Assembly (NCBI RefSeq): GCF_051401765.1
Contig: NC_135064.1
Location: 24,154,001-24,218,000 of the forward strand
Reading direction: 5' to 3'
DNA: 64,000 bases
Source: Calliopsis andreniformis
Lineage: Eukaryota; Arthropoda; Insecta; Hymenoptera; Andrenidae
The translations under genes and the position numbers were made by a program. The notes under the pieces are model-generated. The model worked only from the letters and a program-made list of their open reading frames with translations. It ran no database searches and was not told the origin of the DNA. Shown one piece after another: positions 52,601 through 63,098 of this stretch (position 1 is its first letter; every line of letters begins with the position of its first letter).

Positions 52601-55597
52601 CGTGAGTACGAGAGCACAAGGATTCGTGTACTATCATAAGCTTAGCGTAAGGGTTGATAAATTTCCTCAACCAATGCAGTCGTAAGCAAACACTCTGTCA
52701 AGGCTGGATTAAAGGGAAGGCTAGAGAAAGACTATATTGCTTTCTCATTTTGCAAATACTTAAGAAAAAAATTCTCTTCGATTTAGTAATGGTTTTTTAC
52801 AAAAGTCACATTTATTGTAGAATTTTGGCATTTACTTTGGTTCATGGATTGAAAGTGAAGTAGTTATCCTGTATAAATTTTTCTCCAAAAGTAGAAAATA
52901 TTTTAGTATACTACTCTCTCAACTCCAGGCCTCACAAAACCTTAATCTAGCTCTGCACCCAATCGCACTAATAAAAGATGATTTAAAACAAACGATAAAA
53001 ATCACATTTTCTGTGCTTGCCTCTTTTTCTGACGCATCCCCTAAAAACATGGGACACGGCAAGACATGGTGGAGATTAAAATACACCCGCGATACCATTG
53101 TGAATACTTTTAAGCCAAGCTCAAAGGCAGAAGCAGAGATCGCCATAAAAATGGTCTCTTAGAAGATAGACTTAATCTACCATGCGATGTATCACACGTT
53201 AATCTGCAAAAAGGGCCGCCGACTATTTTCTTCGGCGAATAATTGCAACCAGGCTCGACAGAGATGAAAGAGGTGTAAAATTTCGCTGCGCTACAAAGGA
53301 TCGCGGATTGCCTGAAAGGGTAAGACGGACAGCGGCGCGCGAGCGAGGGTGGAGATAAAAAATAAAGGGGTGTCCGGGCGGCGACAATGAGAGCGAAGAA
53401 GAAAGTTTGAAGAAATGGGGTTGGCTCCTTTTTTTCAAGCCATGAACCTAGCCGGGACCCGCTCTCTTGTCAGTCAGATTAACGTCGGCCCTCTCGTACC
53501 TGCGTCGCTTTTATAGAAGGCTCCAGCAGATGTTTATCTTTCGGGATAAGGAAGTTTTCAGGGCAGATATTCGGATAAAGTTAACCGCATGGAGTACATA
53601 GAATTATCTTGGGGACAAAGGATGGCCACGAAAAGAGGAATTTAAGCGAGAGGGCGCGAAAAAGAAAAGCTACCACGGAATAGAAGACTTTGTATCTTTC
53701 CTCTTTCACGTTAGCTTGTATGCGATGAAGATATTCGAAATCACACTGTCCAGCGACCAGCAATTAACGCGATTCCACGTATCGCGGCACTGTAACGACT
53801 GGAATGTAATACAGTGTTACATATTTCATCCCCGCGAGAATACGCGTCAGCGTTGCTTTACGGGAGACGTTTTAAAATATGTTTCGTCGGGCAAAGGACA
53901 AGAGATGGAAAGAGCCGAAGAAAAAGGGAGGAAGGAGAGGGAGAGTACTTCTTTCACGAGGAAATATGAGCCCGTAGCAGTTCGGTCTCCCGAGAATAAG
54001 GTTAACGCCGTAAAGGACACACAATTTGTCCGTGACAAAAAAGAAAATCTGGGCTTAGGGGAAGGGAAAAAAGCCACGGGTAAAGAGAAGTGCTCAACAT
54101 GCTGAACTCTCAAGTAATGTTTGTCATAATTAAACCAGGGACTAAATAAGCCTTGGGACCTCATAGCAGAGTGATCAGTCCGAGCCACCGATGAACTTCC
54201 CTCTCTCGGTTCGCTTTCGAGGAAAAGCCTTCGGTGCGAACCGACTCGCACAGATAATGTACAGCGAACAGTTGGGAGGGGGGACGAGAGGCGGCCAGAG
54301 GTGGGTGGAAAAAGGTATAAAAAAAAAAAAAAGCGAAGGGAAAAGATTGAACAAGAGTCTGCGCGTAATTGAAGTCGAAAGGGTGGGAGAACAAAGTCCG
54401 GCCTTTATTACGACGAAATTAATTCGAAATCCCATTCTCCAGCGAGAGACCTCGCCATCAATCACGACCGACTTAAACGTATGTACCCTCGAATTCTAAT
54501 CGATGAAGATCAATTAATTCCGTTAGCGAGGTATCTCTAATTCCGTCGGCCGAATCCGGTTCTCGTTGAATAAGATTAACGTCGCGGCACTGCGCCCCGT
54601 GGAATCTACGGCCGCCGGGCACGCTATCGGGCTGCAGCGAAGTCAGCGGGGGTGGAAAAAAATGCAATAATCGTAAGCGACCCGAAAACGACGGTGGAAA
54701 AATAACAGGAGAGAGGCTTTAATGGTAATCACGGAAGACGAAGAGGAAGACGGAAGAAAAAGGTGAAGCGATAGCGCGCGGCAGCGAAAATAGGTCGAAA
54801 GAGTCCTAAGGAGGATTCGTTACGCTCCGCCGCGAAGGTCGTCCGCCAGATAATCTATGGAGGAAGTGATAAGGGAGAAGGAAGGCGAAAAAAGGAAAAC
54901 CGCGAGGAGACCGACAGCCTGCGGTAGACGTACGTTATTTTTTCGAGAAATAGAATTCCAAGTGCTCCGCGCCGTCCGACCGCAATTTCGAGCTCCCTAA
55001 TGCAAACTTAAACCGATACGAAACGAGGAAACGCGAGTAAACGGAAGAAATTGTGGACTTCCCGGAAACGAAGGCGAGCCGAAGGGTGGCGGGGAGGTCG
55101 AGGCTGGAGGGGGTAACCGGTGGCGGTATTAAAAGCACCGGGAACAGTAATCAGGCGGCTGTATCAAGAATCGTAAACACCGAAGGAGACCGGAGCCAAA
55201 GCGAAAGCTGATTAAAAGAGCCCGCTCGAGGAGACGGTGTACTGGTCTTCGTCGATTCCAATCGTCCCGAATTCGTTTAAGCCAAGAGAGCTCCGGTTAA
55301 TTAAACCACTCCTCGTTAATCGACGGACCGCAAATTTACAAATCCTCTTCGAAGAGGATCCAGAAAGAAAGGCAAGGAAGAAGAGCCGCTCTGCTATTTT
55401 CCAGCCGAGTATCCCGTCGCGGACAAACCTGTGACGGGGGGATACGAAGGTTAACGTCGTGAGAAGCGTAAAATTTGTTCAGGGGGTGGACGAAAGACGT
55501 CGCGGGCTGAAAGAGCAAGAGGCGTAGGAGACGTAGAGGCAACGAGAGCGCTGGCAGTAGCAGCAGCAACCGCGTCATCGGTGGTAGTAGCACAGTG

Positions 55598-55612
55598 AGC
55601 AGCAGCAGCAGC

Positions 55613-55660
<48 letters not shown>

Positions 55661-55667
55661 CAGCAGC
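55598..55667 (+). repeat. CAG trinucleotide repeat
   Basis: An AGC/CAG tract with 15 uninterrupted CAG units at 55615-55659, flanked by interrupted units. It lies about 0.84 kb upstream of the signal-peptide ATG in CpG-rich DNA, so it is promoter or leader sequence if that gene model is right. The opposite strand reads as a poly-Ala frame, which I treat as a by-product. Length polymorphism is likely. Confidence 0.9.
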
Positions 55668-56214
55668 GGAGTCGACGGTAGTGGTGACGACGACAACGAC
55701 ACCGACGCGCGTCGGTAGTGGTAGAGGGTGTGCTAGTGGTAGTAATCGAGGAAGAAGACCGAGAAGGAGAAAGGGGTAAGATCGGAGGAGGATGGAGCGA
55801 GAGTCAGAGGCCTGGAGGAAGGAGGAGGCTGACTGATCGGCAGAGTAGAGGAGAAAGAGCACGCCTGCGCGGAATCCCCGGGCGGGCGCGGGCAGTGCCA
55901 CTGGAGGCCCGGCGGTTTCAGAGCTTCGCCCGGGACGACGAACCACAGACGACCCGTACGCAAAACTCGGTCGTAGTTAGCCGTGTCGGACGACCGTCGG
56001 TGAAGGGGGCGAGAACCACGCGACGATACGAGCCCCTGGTGAGACGACTTTCTCGCGTGCCGTCGTTTTTCGTGTCGTCCAGCCGGAGGGACACGCGCGT
56101 AGGCAGCGAACACGCGCTGCCGGGAGAGCTGAAAGAGAGAGATAGTACCCGCACGTCGCGAGGAACGTTCCGTAGGGAGAGAAGGAGCACGCTGTGAGTA
56201 GGTGGACGATCTTG

Positions 56215-56376
56215 ATGCGGGGAGATGATGTGACATCAGTGCGACAACGACACGGGTGGTGGTAGGAAAACGTGCACGAGCGCGAGGAGCGAGGGACACC
56301 GGTGGAGAGGGTGCTATGCACGAGGTCTGGTAGCGTCGAGCCGAGGAGGATGAGCAACGTGATGACGGGGGTCTAG
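56215..56376 (+). promoter_or_regulatory. Leader segment with further short upstream ATG frames
   Basis: Upstream of the signal-peptide exon several ATGs open very short frames: 56215-56265 (16 codons), 56225-56233 (two ATGs then TGA), 56316-56333 (5 codons) and 56350-56376 (8 codons). If this sequence lies in the mature leader, scanning ribosomes would meet at least five ATGs before the main start, which predicts weak or regulated translation. A TCAGT initiator-like motif near 56236 is a possible transcription start and would remove the first of these frames. No TATA box was seen. Confidence 0.3.
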
Positions 56377-56425
56377 GAACCGACAGGGTGCACCTTCGCT
56401 GGTGTGCTGGCCCCCCGTTCCTGAG

Positions 56426-56500
56426 ATGTCAGCGGACCCGTCGAACGCAACCGCGTCGTCGTCGTTCTCGTCATCTTCGTCACTGTCCTCGTCATCATGA
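56426..56500 (+). promoter_or_regulatory. Upstream reading frame (24 codons, Ser-rich) whose stop overlaps the main start as ATGA
   Basis: A frame starting at 56426 encodes 24 residues (MSADPSNATA, then almost only Ser) and stops at the TGA at 56498-56500, which shares bases with the main ATG at 56497-56499. Such ATGA overlaps can couple termination to re-initiation, and upstream frames generally lower translation of the main frame. The Ser-rich part comes from a TCG/TCA-rich stretch, so the peptide itself may not matter. Whether this segment is in the mRNA leader depends on the unknown transcription start. Confidence 0.4.
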
Positions 56501-56566
56501 GGAGATCCTCTTACGTGAACTACTACGTCTTGTGCCTCGTGTGCTGGATTCTCCTAGGCATCACCG
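56497..56566 (+). CDS. First coding exon: signal peptide of an unidentified secreted or membrane protein (partial gene)
   Basis: The ATG opens a frame of 23 codons plus one base that ends at a consensus donor, G|GTAAGA, with the GT at 56567-56568. The peptide has a secretory signal layout: a basic start (MRRSS), a polar stretch (YVNYY), then a hydrophobic core (VLCLVCWILLGI) ending in Thr. A separate signal-peptide exon with a phase-1 junction and a long first intron is common for insect receptors, adhesion molecules and secreted ligands; that is family knowledge, not proof. The frame is open upstream to a TGA at 56422-56424 with no earlier in-frame ATG, which supports this start. The bases before the ATG (CATC) suit an insect initiation site. 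No mature-domain sequence is present, so I cannot name the family. The remaining exons must lie to the right of the window. Confidence 0.5.
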
Positions 56567-57500
56567 GTAAGAGCAACCCGACCGCGTGACATATGTTACG
56601 ACCTGCCGACGGTGCGACAGATCTATCGTCGATCGTTGATCGATCATCAGGGGAGGGAGTCCCGCGGGAAAGTGCACGCGTGGCTTGTCGTGGCAGAAGG
56701 AAAGGTGGTGCTGTCGGTGCCCAGCCGTGAATCTCTACCGTGTGCTCTAGGTCCAGGTTCCCGCTGGACTGCCGACGCTTCTGTTCGAGCCGAAAGGGGG
56801 GCAAGTGACGTGATAAGGGGTAGGGGGGGAGGCGGGGCTGTGGATACTTGTACTGCGGATGGATCGATCAGATTTTGGGGTGTAACTGTGCGTCGTACGT
56901 GAATTTGCACGCGTGCAAAGCACGGCGCCTGCTTGCCCGTCCGTAGAATTCGCCAGCTGATCGCGTAGACCCCCGATCGATCGACGGGGGGAGGATCGAG
57001 ATACGCGGGAGTGGAGGGAAAAAGGAGGACTCGTAGGCAGAAGGTGGTACCATCGTGGGGTGTTGGGGGAGAGGGGGCAGGCTCCAGACCCGGTCCAGGG
57101 CTGTATCTAGCGCTACCCTTGTTTGTCGCGCCGACGGCATTGTATTTTCCCGATTCTCCTCCTCGTCGTCCCCTCGCCACCGATCTCGTCTCCTCTTTTC
57201 ACTTCGCTGTCTTTGTCGGGTCACCACGCCGACCCGATGATTCTGTCATCAGGGACGCGCGCGGTAGCGGCGATGTAAGCAAAAGGGCAGCGTGTGTTCC
57301 CTCATCTTCGTTCTGACGTCGTTCAGGGACGTGTCTATCGATTTCATCTCTCCTGTCTGTACCCTCGATGATACGGTTAGCTTTTTCAAACATCCTCGAT
57401 GGATGTGTGTCGTCGGCTAGTCGACAGCACCGCGGGAAGTGCCAGGAGAGAGTTACCGGCAGGCTGGGTCCTCTTCTGGTCGCGTTTCATTGCTACCCCA

Positions 57501-57539
<39 letters not shown>

Positions 57540-58513
57540 GATTTTCACGACGACGACTTTGCACTTAATTATATCAGTTAAAACGCCAGCCGAGCTATAC
57601 GCTTTTACTGCCTCCCCATTTATGGTGCTTCGCGGGTAGGAGAAGAATATAGATAATGGTTGCTCGCCTGAGCGGCTCGCGATGCGATAGCGGACCAATT
57701 ACCGGCGTCTTCCTGTAATGAACCGTCAATTTCAAGGACTCACACACGGGAGCCTTGTTGGAATTTCCGTTAAGGACGCTATGAGCGCGGCAATTACCCT
57801 TTCTCCGCCCTGGCAACTTTTTGCTGATTCAATCAGGGCTACGTTAATTCACGGTTCCCTGCCGTCGCGGCACACTTTATCGCGGCGATCTTCTCAGGAT
57901 ACTGTTTCCTCTCGATACAGGGGCTGTTAGCGCCCTTATCCGTTCGCCAATAATTTCTCCTTTCTGTTGGAGCACTCTTAGAACACTCCTCTCGCCGGGC
58001 AGAAATGAAGCCAGTAAAAAGGATTTATTAACTTCGCCTGTATCCGACAGCGCTTTCCTTTATCGATCGACGCCAGTATCGAGGAAAACATTTCGGTATG
58101 CAAAGTAGACATCAACCCTCTGTCAATCAAGCTGTTGGTTATCGGTGTCGATCGCTTTATTCTTTCCATTCTTGGCACTTTGCGCCGCTGTTATCGGCCG
58201 TGTTCACCGGAAGGCAGAACAAGGTGTTTACGAGTTGTAGGTTTAAGCTTAATTAAACGATAAGTTTTATAAGGAGGAGCGAAATTGTTCTAGGAAAGGT
58301 AGGCATGCAAATGACTTCTTTTAAAATATTCAGTTATGCAGTTTGCAAGTTAATAAAATCCACGATCCTAAACCCAGATTAATGGCTCTTCGCGAGCTAA
58401 CTATTGAATGCATAATTAATCTTATTATAGATTAGTTTTGTTTACATTCTTCAGTTTTAAGGAACTCATTATATTCTATTATTTACATTAGTATTTATTT
58501 ATACTAAGAGTCT
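56567..58513 (+). other. Inferred start of a long first intron
   Basis: Begins with the donor at 56567. No convincing acceptor followed by a coding frame was seen to the right, so the intron probably runs past 64000, at least 7.4 kb. It contains a CT microsatellite at 57501-57539 and otherwise ordinary non-coding sequence that becomes A+T-rich after about 58.2 kb. Confidence 0.35.
57501..57539 (+). repeat. CT dinucleotide microsatellite
   Basis: A nearly pure CT run of 39 bases with one CG interruption at 57511. The short frames of alternating Ser and Leu here, and the Arg/Glu frame on the other strand, are artefacts of the repeat. Confidence 0.92.
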
Positions 58514-58669
58514 TCAACCCTTTGAACACGGGAATAGAATTTTTTGACGCTCGACGTGTGAGTTTTCTGCTCCCATCTATGGACCATATTTGCCAACGCC
58601 AATAGGCTTTCAACGCACCGTATCGATCGCCTAAACGCATATACGCGTTCGCAGGGCACAAAGGGTTAA
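58514..58669. mobile_element. Small TTAA-type (piggyBac-like) MITE, 156 bp
   Basis: The right end, read on the minus strand, begins TTAACCCTTTGTGCCC. The left end reads TCAACCCTTTGAACAC. The ends match at 10 of the first 11 positions, with the left TTAA target copy decayed to TCAA. TTAA followed by CCC-rich ends is the hallmark of piggyBac-superfamily non-autonomous elements. The 156 bp carry no reading frame of note. It lies inside the inferred first intron. Confidence 0.5.
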
Positions 58670-59285
58670 GAAAACCTTTCCACCGAAACTCCGAACCGCC
58701 CACACATCCCCTAAGATGTTTTCGCTGCTTTGTGCGGATCCCATCAGCCAGTCAATTTTCCACGCAAACCTCGCAACAGTTTGTATACACACGAGGTGAT
58801 GCCAAACCGCAAACTAAACGACACTCGTAGAACTTTCGACGGAACACGAGTCGATGCCATTAGACGCAGCTAACAGAGGGGCAGACGGTAATTTTGTTAA
58901 ATAATTTACCGAATTCTGGCACAGTGATTCCAGAACACGCTCTTAATTGGTATGAACTGCGCGGCCGGCTGGGTTCGAATCCGTAACACGAAAACAATTT
59001 CTGCATCGACGCGATGCATTATGCGTTTTCGAGCCGGTAACATAATCGCGGCGCCAGCCGCTGATTATACCTCGTGCTGATTAACCGACCAACGTAGTTA
59101 CCTCAGAATGGAGGTTTCGGCGTTCCAACGACCGCCGTTTATGGAAAATCGCTTTCGAGGATGCGCCTTGCCTATCTGACGTGTATCGTGGCCGAATCGT
59201 TAACGATATTAGTTCCACTAATCCCTTGGTCTCGACTACCACTTATCGTGCTACCCTCAGCCTGAAAACTGCTCGTGCGAGATCT

Positions 59286-59773
59286 ATATTTAGCTCATGA
59301 ATTGTTTCGCTACTTAATTCCGTTAATATCCTTAATTACAAACACTTCTCGTGTAGAATTTTTATTACCACTTCTGAGGTGGATATACAGAATGTTCAAC
59401 AATGAGTAAAAATTCAAATAGATGTTCCTATAATTCATTTCTGTAATTAAATAATTATAGAATAATTCCTATAATTAAATGAAAATTAATCATTGCTATA
59501 GAAACGTATCAAGTAGTCGTGATATATGTATGTCTCACTTGGGATTCGTTCTACTTCCAGCGTACACTAGCCAGGTCAGATTGAACAGTGTCAGTAGAAT
59601 AAGTCAGTAGAATAAGTCGAGTCGGACGTATGTTACGTGCGCTTTGGGTAAAGGCCTTAGTCTTTAATTAACTTGTAGGACCACATTTATCCACTTTTAT
59701 ATTTGACCCACGAATTGTTTCGGTACTTAATTCTATTATTACTCTTAATTAGAGATATTTTTCGCGCAGCTTT
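59286..59773 (+). repeat. Pair of diverged direct copies (about 75 bp) spaced 413 bp apart
   Basis: The segments 59286-59360 and 59699-59773 align without gaps for most of their length at roughly 70 percent by eye, sharing GAATTGTTTCG, TACTTAATTC and CTTAATTA. The sequence between them is not obviously repeated. This is either an old segmental duplication or two copies of one regulatory or repeat sequence. Confidence 0.5.
59590..59615 (+). repeat. 13-bp tandem duplication
   Basis: GTCAGTAGAATAA occurs twice back to back (59590-59602 and 59603-59615), followed by GTCGAG. A simple local slippage product. Confidence 0.85.
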
Positions 59774-62700
59774 CGAGAACTACGCAGAGGAACTGGGAGG
59801 GATAGTTGTCGGGTCATTGATTCTAAAGCCTCAACCCTCAGCCAGGGTGTAACGAGGTCGCCGTGATTTCATTATAAGAAAGGATGAAATATCCAGAAAC
59901 TAGGTCCTAGTTCAGTTTATCAGTCCCTACGTAATCTCTTACACCATTAATTCAACCGTTTCACATATATGTCAAGTGTGAATAAAAAATTTTCTTGACC
60001 TCCCTACAAACTTGTAAGATTTAAATAGAATGTCTAGTCGCCTCAGGGAATTGGGTATACTCGTGAGACTTTACTGAGCATACAAGACGAGCAAAAAGTC
60101 CGTAGGAATGGAGCGTAGGAGACCCATACGGAACCGTATCAACCGAATAACGCGATTAAACGTTCCACTCCTCGACGGTGTCTTCGTCCAAGTGACAAGT
60201 ACCTCATCTAGCAGACGCATGAATAATTATTCCCTTAATCAGGCTCGATGAAACGAAAATGTAACGGTATCCGTGAAACGGTCGTGGAATCTCAGGAGTG
60301 CGCGGTGGAAGTAGTCGGACGTAAATGTTTGATGAACTGGTAAGACAGAAAATCGAGTTAACCTGCTGGGGGCGCGAAGGAAAGCGCTCTTGTGCCAGTA
60401 GGGGGGATCGAAGACTGAAAATCCAGATTTATGTCGGAATTTAGCGTCCGATGGCGTCGTAAAATTACATCGAATACCCGTACGTGCTGGTCTAATAAAG
60501 CGGGATAGAAAAACGCGTTTTCCCCGCCGACGCTCGACTTTCCGCATCGACCGACGCCACAGTGTCCCCTTGGGAAATATATACGTCAGAAATCCTTCTG
60601 TCCGTTTCCAAGAAATTTATTTCTACTTTCACCCGTTTCTGCCCTGGATTACGCTTCCCTCTCGCTCTTTTTTTTTTTCCTCTCCTCAGCGTTTTCGTCA
60701 CGGCCGATTTCATCTGATTGCGCCCTGTCATTCCCTCACCGAAACAGACTCCCCCGCTTCTCGTTTACACGTAATTATTCGCGGTTAATGATCTACAGGT
60801 ACATGGCTCCCGTTGCGCTCGAACGCACGATAAACGCATTAACGATAACCAGGGTACCGTGGAGTAGGCCGAGGATAGGACGCCAGCCAACATATTTCGA
60901 TTACGCGTTACATTTAACCCCGCAACTTTATCAATCCGCGATTACTTCAAATCGAATTATAATTGGCCTGCTCCTGTCTGCGCCGAGTTCCCGCTAGAAT
61001 TCTGTATATTGCTAATTAACCTACGCTTCCGCGCGACTTCGTAGCACACGGTGCCGTGCTTAATCGGAAATACGGTCCCAGAATCGCGTACCGAGATAAT
61101 TTTGAGCCCGACACGATCTCTCTCTTCGTGATTAGAATTGCTCGAGTTTGAAAACGCTGCGAATATCGAAGCATTAATTCCTGGGCGTTCGACTGTGCGC
61201 GTGTGCGAGCTATGTGTGCCGAGTCTGTCGGGATAAATGGTTATGACTTTTGAGGTGATCCTTAGGTGCGCTATTTCAAATCTAGGGAAATTAAAATAGA
61301 GAAATTTCACCCACGGAAGTTTAACCCCTTTTCCGAGGTACACTTTAAGTGGGAAGCGCACTTCGCTTTTTATTCGACGAAAAGCAACGAGTTGGACGCG
61401 AGAAGGGTGATTTATTAGCTTGTAAATGAAATGCAGTTTTTTCAGACTTTCTACTGAAACAACTAAAATAATTCAAACCTGGTTAATTGATGGCTGAACC
61501 GAGTGTTCTACCGTATTAAGCACCTCTCCAGATTTCTGTGAAGCTGGCTGGCACAGCGACAAAGTATCGAAATCATTTTTCAAAGAATTCCCTCGAAGGT
61601 CTAGCCACGGGATTGCGACTTACAAAAGCCTGGAGGACTTTTACTCCCTTTACGGTTCATAGAACAATGAACGCCTACAGTTTATATCTGGGTACTATAT
61701 ACGTTTGTAATATACAACCCTTATCACACCGTCTTAACGCATTAAGATATCCAGAACCGTCGGCCATAGCTTTTGTCTCCGTGTCTGGCACCCGTAATAC
61801 GCTGCTGCGACCAGATACTAAAATTTTTCCTTAAAACCAGGAAAAAATCTCGGGCATGCATTGTTCACAAGTCAGACTGCGAACAGATCTCAGGATTAAT
61901 ATCGCATCGTTCAGCCCCTTTCTGTTTGCCTTCGTGCCCGATTCCTTCGCCCTGAAATTTACTGAACGATATCTCACCCTGAAATCGGTCATAAACAACG
62001 CATTACACCGACCGCCCATCTGCTCCCTTCGGCGCCCTTTCTCTTCGTCACGCTCTCCGCCCCGTCGTTGCTCGGTAATCGCCTCACCGACCACGAGTTC
62101 CAGGAATGTTGTGGATGGTAATCGCGAACACGACGGAATAATTTAAGCCTCGTCCGATAGAGACTAGGAACGCTGGCAGACCTTAAGCCAGATGATACTA
62201 CAAACGTAAGCCAGTCTAGACTACGCATGCGAACTTAATACCAAATGCATATTCGAGAATACCTGGAATCCATTGTGGAAGCAGAAGAGTGGTTTCTTTT
62301 TTATATAAAAAGATAAATCGAAACTATGGAATGAAATTTTTTGATTGCGCGCTTCGGTTCCCTGAAAATTGAATTTGAATATTGACGAGATTCGAGTGCG
62401 TGGAAGTACGAGTTTAGGCGCTTCGGGGCGCGGAAGATAAGGGGAATGCGAATTGTCTGACCATGGACTCCATCTATTGTGAAGTAGAAGGTTCCCCTCG
62501 GCTAGAGTTGTACTTTACTTTATTACTGGGGTATAGTTCAACAAATTTTCTTCAGAATTATGGTGATGTGAACAAATCTTATTCTATATATTTCATTTCT
62601 TCATGTATAATGAACATTTCAATTTTTCTGTTGTGGTAACTATGATGGGACATGTGACAAATATCGTTGAGAGTAGATAAGTTTTAACCTGGTTTTATTG

Positions 62701-62972
62701 ATGGTAGCATGTGAAATTTGAAAAACAAGGTAATTTATTGATTGAGTTACTATCTTAGTTTCACGCGAATCCATGATTAAGGCTATGGCTATACTAGATA
62801 CGATTTCTGACGAACTGACGTTCTGACGACTGTCTGAATTTGTTTCTCTCGTACGATAAATAGTTCGGACATATTCGTCAGAAAACGCATCCACTGAAAC
62901 CGCTGCCTAACCCATAGCTGGCATGACACATTTGCAACATTTCTGTTAACCCAATTCTTCATCTTTGATTTT

Positions 62973-63098
62973 CAAAATTTCAAATTTTTCAGTATTCAAA
63001 ATACAAATATTCAAATATTCAAATTTAAAAATTTTCAAATATTGAAATATTGAAATATTCAAATTTTCAAATTTTCAACTGTCACATTTTCAAATTTT
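62973..63098 (+). repeat. Octamer array (CAAATTTT-type), degenerate
   Basis: A run of 8-bp units of the form CAAA followed by four A/T bases (CAAAATTT, CAAATTTT, CAAATATT), with a few units degraded (GAAATATT, CACATTTT). It has the same unit, phase and orientation as the array at 11834-11929. Confidence 0.75.

Larger units (their letters stand above)
41207..55597. other. Long non-coding stretch
   Basis: No gene recognised over 14 kb. Strongly A+T-rich at 41.6-43.3, 46.3-46.9, 50.1-51.0 and 52.6-53.1 kb. CpG-rich at 41.2-41.6, 43.4-46.1, 47.1-47.8, 51.0-52.5 and 53.7-55.6 kb. Overlapping open frames of 100-158 codons in the CpG-rich blocks (for example 43663-44133 minus, 45335-45796 plus and 51294-51770 plus) have low-complexity or basic composition and no known domain. 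The weak octamer-like patch at 42599-42695 lies here. Confidence 0.4.
55000..57300. promoter_or_regulatory. CpG-rich promoter-proximal block around the signal-peptide exon
   Basis: This stretch is much richer in G+C and CpG than the DNA on either side and is purine-rich on the plus strand before the exon (many GGAG, GAGA and AGGA runs). It contains the CAG repeat, the upstream frames and the first coding exon. Overlapping open frames on both strands up to 188 codons are expected from the composition and show no recognisable domain. I infer a promoter plus 5' leader for the gene at 56.5 kb; the start site is not defined. Confidence 0.35.
58670..62972. other. Non-coding stretch within the inferred intron
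   Basis: No gene recognised. It alternates between moderately CpG-rich parts (about 58.9-59.2, 60.1-61.2 and 61.8-62.2 kb) and A+T-rich parts (59.3-59.8 and 62.5-62.97 kb). It holds the diverged duplication at 59.3/59.7 kb and a 13-bp tandem copy at 59590. A GGTTCGAATCC string at 58973 resembles a tRNA B box, but no tRNA fold can be drawn around it. Confidence 0.4.

Noticed and set aside
55451..56357. Several overlapping frames up to 188 codons on both strands, including a poly-Ala one
   Set aside because: Explained by the CAG repeat and high G+C; the plus frame begins at GTG and none ends at a convincing splice site.
56388..56570. 60-codon frame overlapping the signal-peptide exon in another phase
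   Set aside because: Its start is GTG, which is not expected in an insect, and it is Arg/His-rich without a signal; the ATG-led hydrophobic frame ending at the donor is better.
58923..58990. GGTTCGAATCC near 58973, an exact tRNA B-box match, with TGGCACAGTGA upstream resembling an A box
   Set aside because: The five bases on each side of the would-be T loop (CTGGG and CCGTA) do not pair beyond two G-C pairs, and no acceptor or anticodon stem can be drawn.
61318..61334. TTTAACCCCTTTTCC, a possible TTAA-element end
   Set aside because: No partner terminus seen on either side; a short C/T-rich match is likely by chance.
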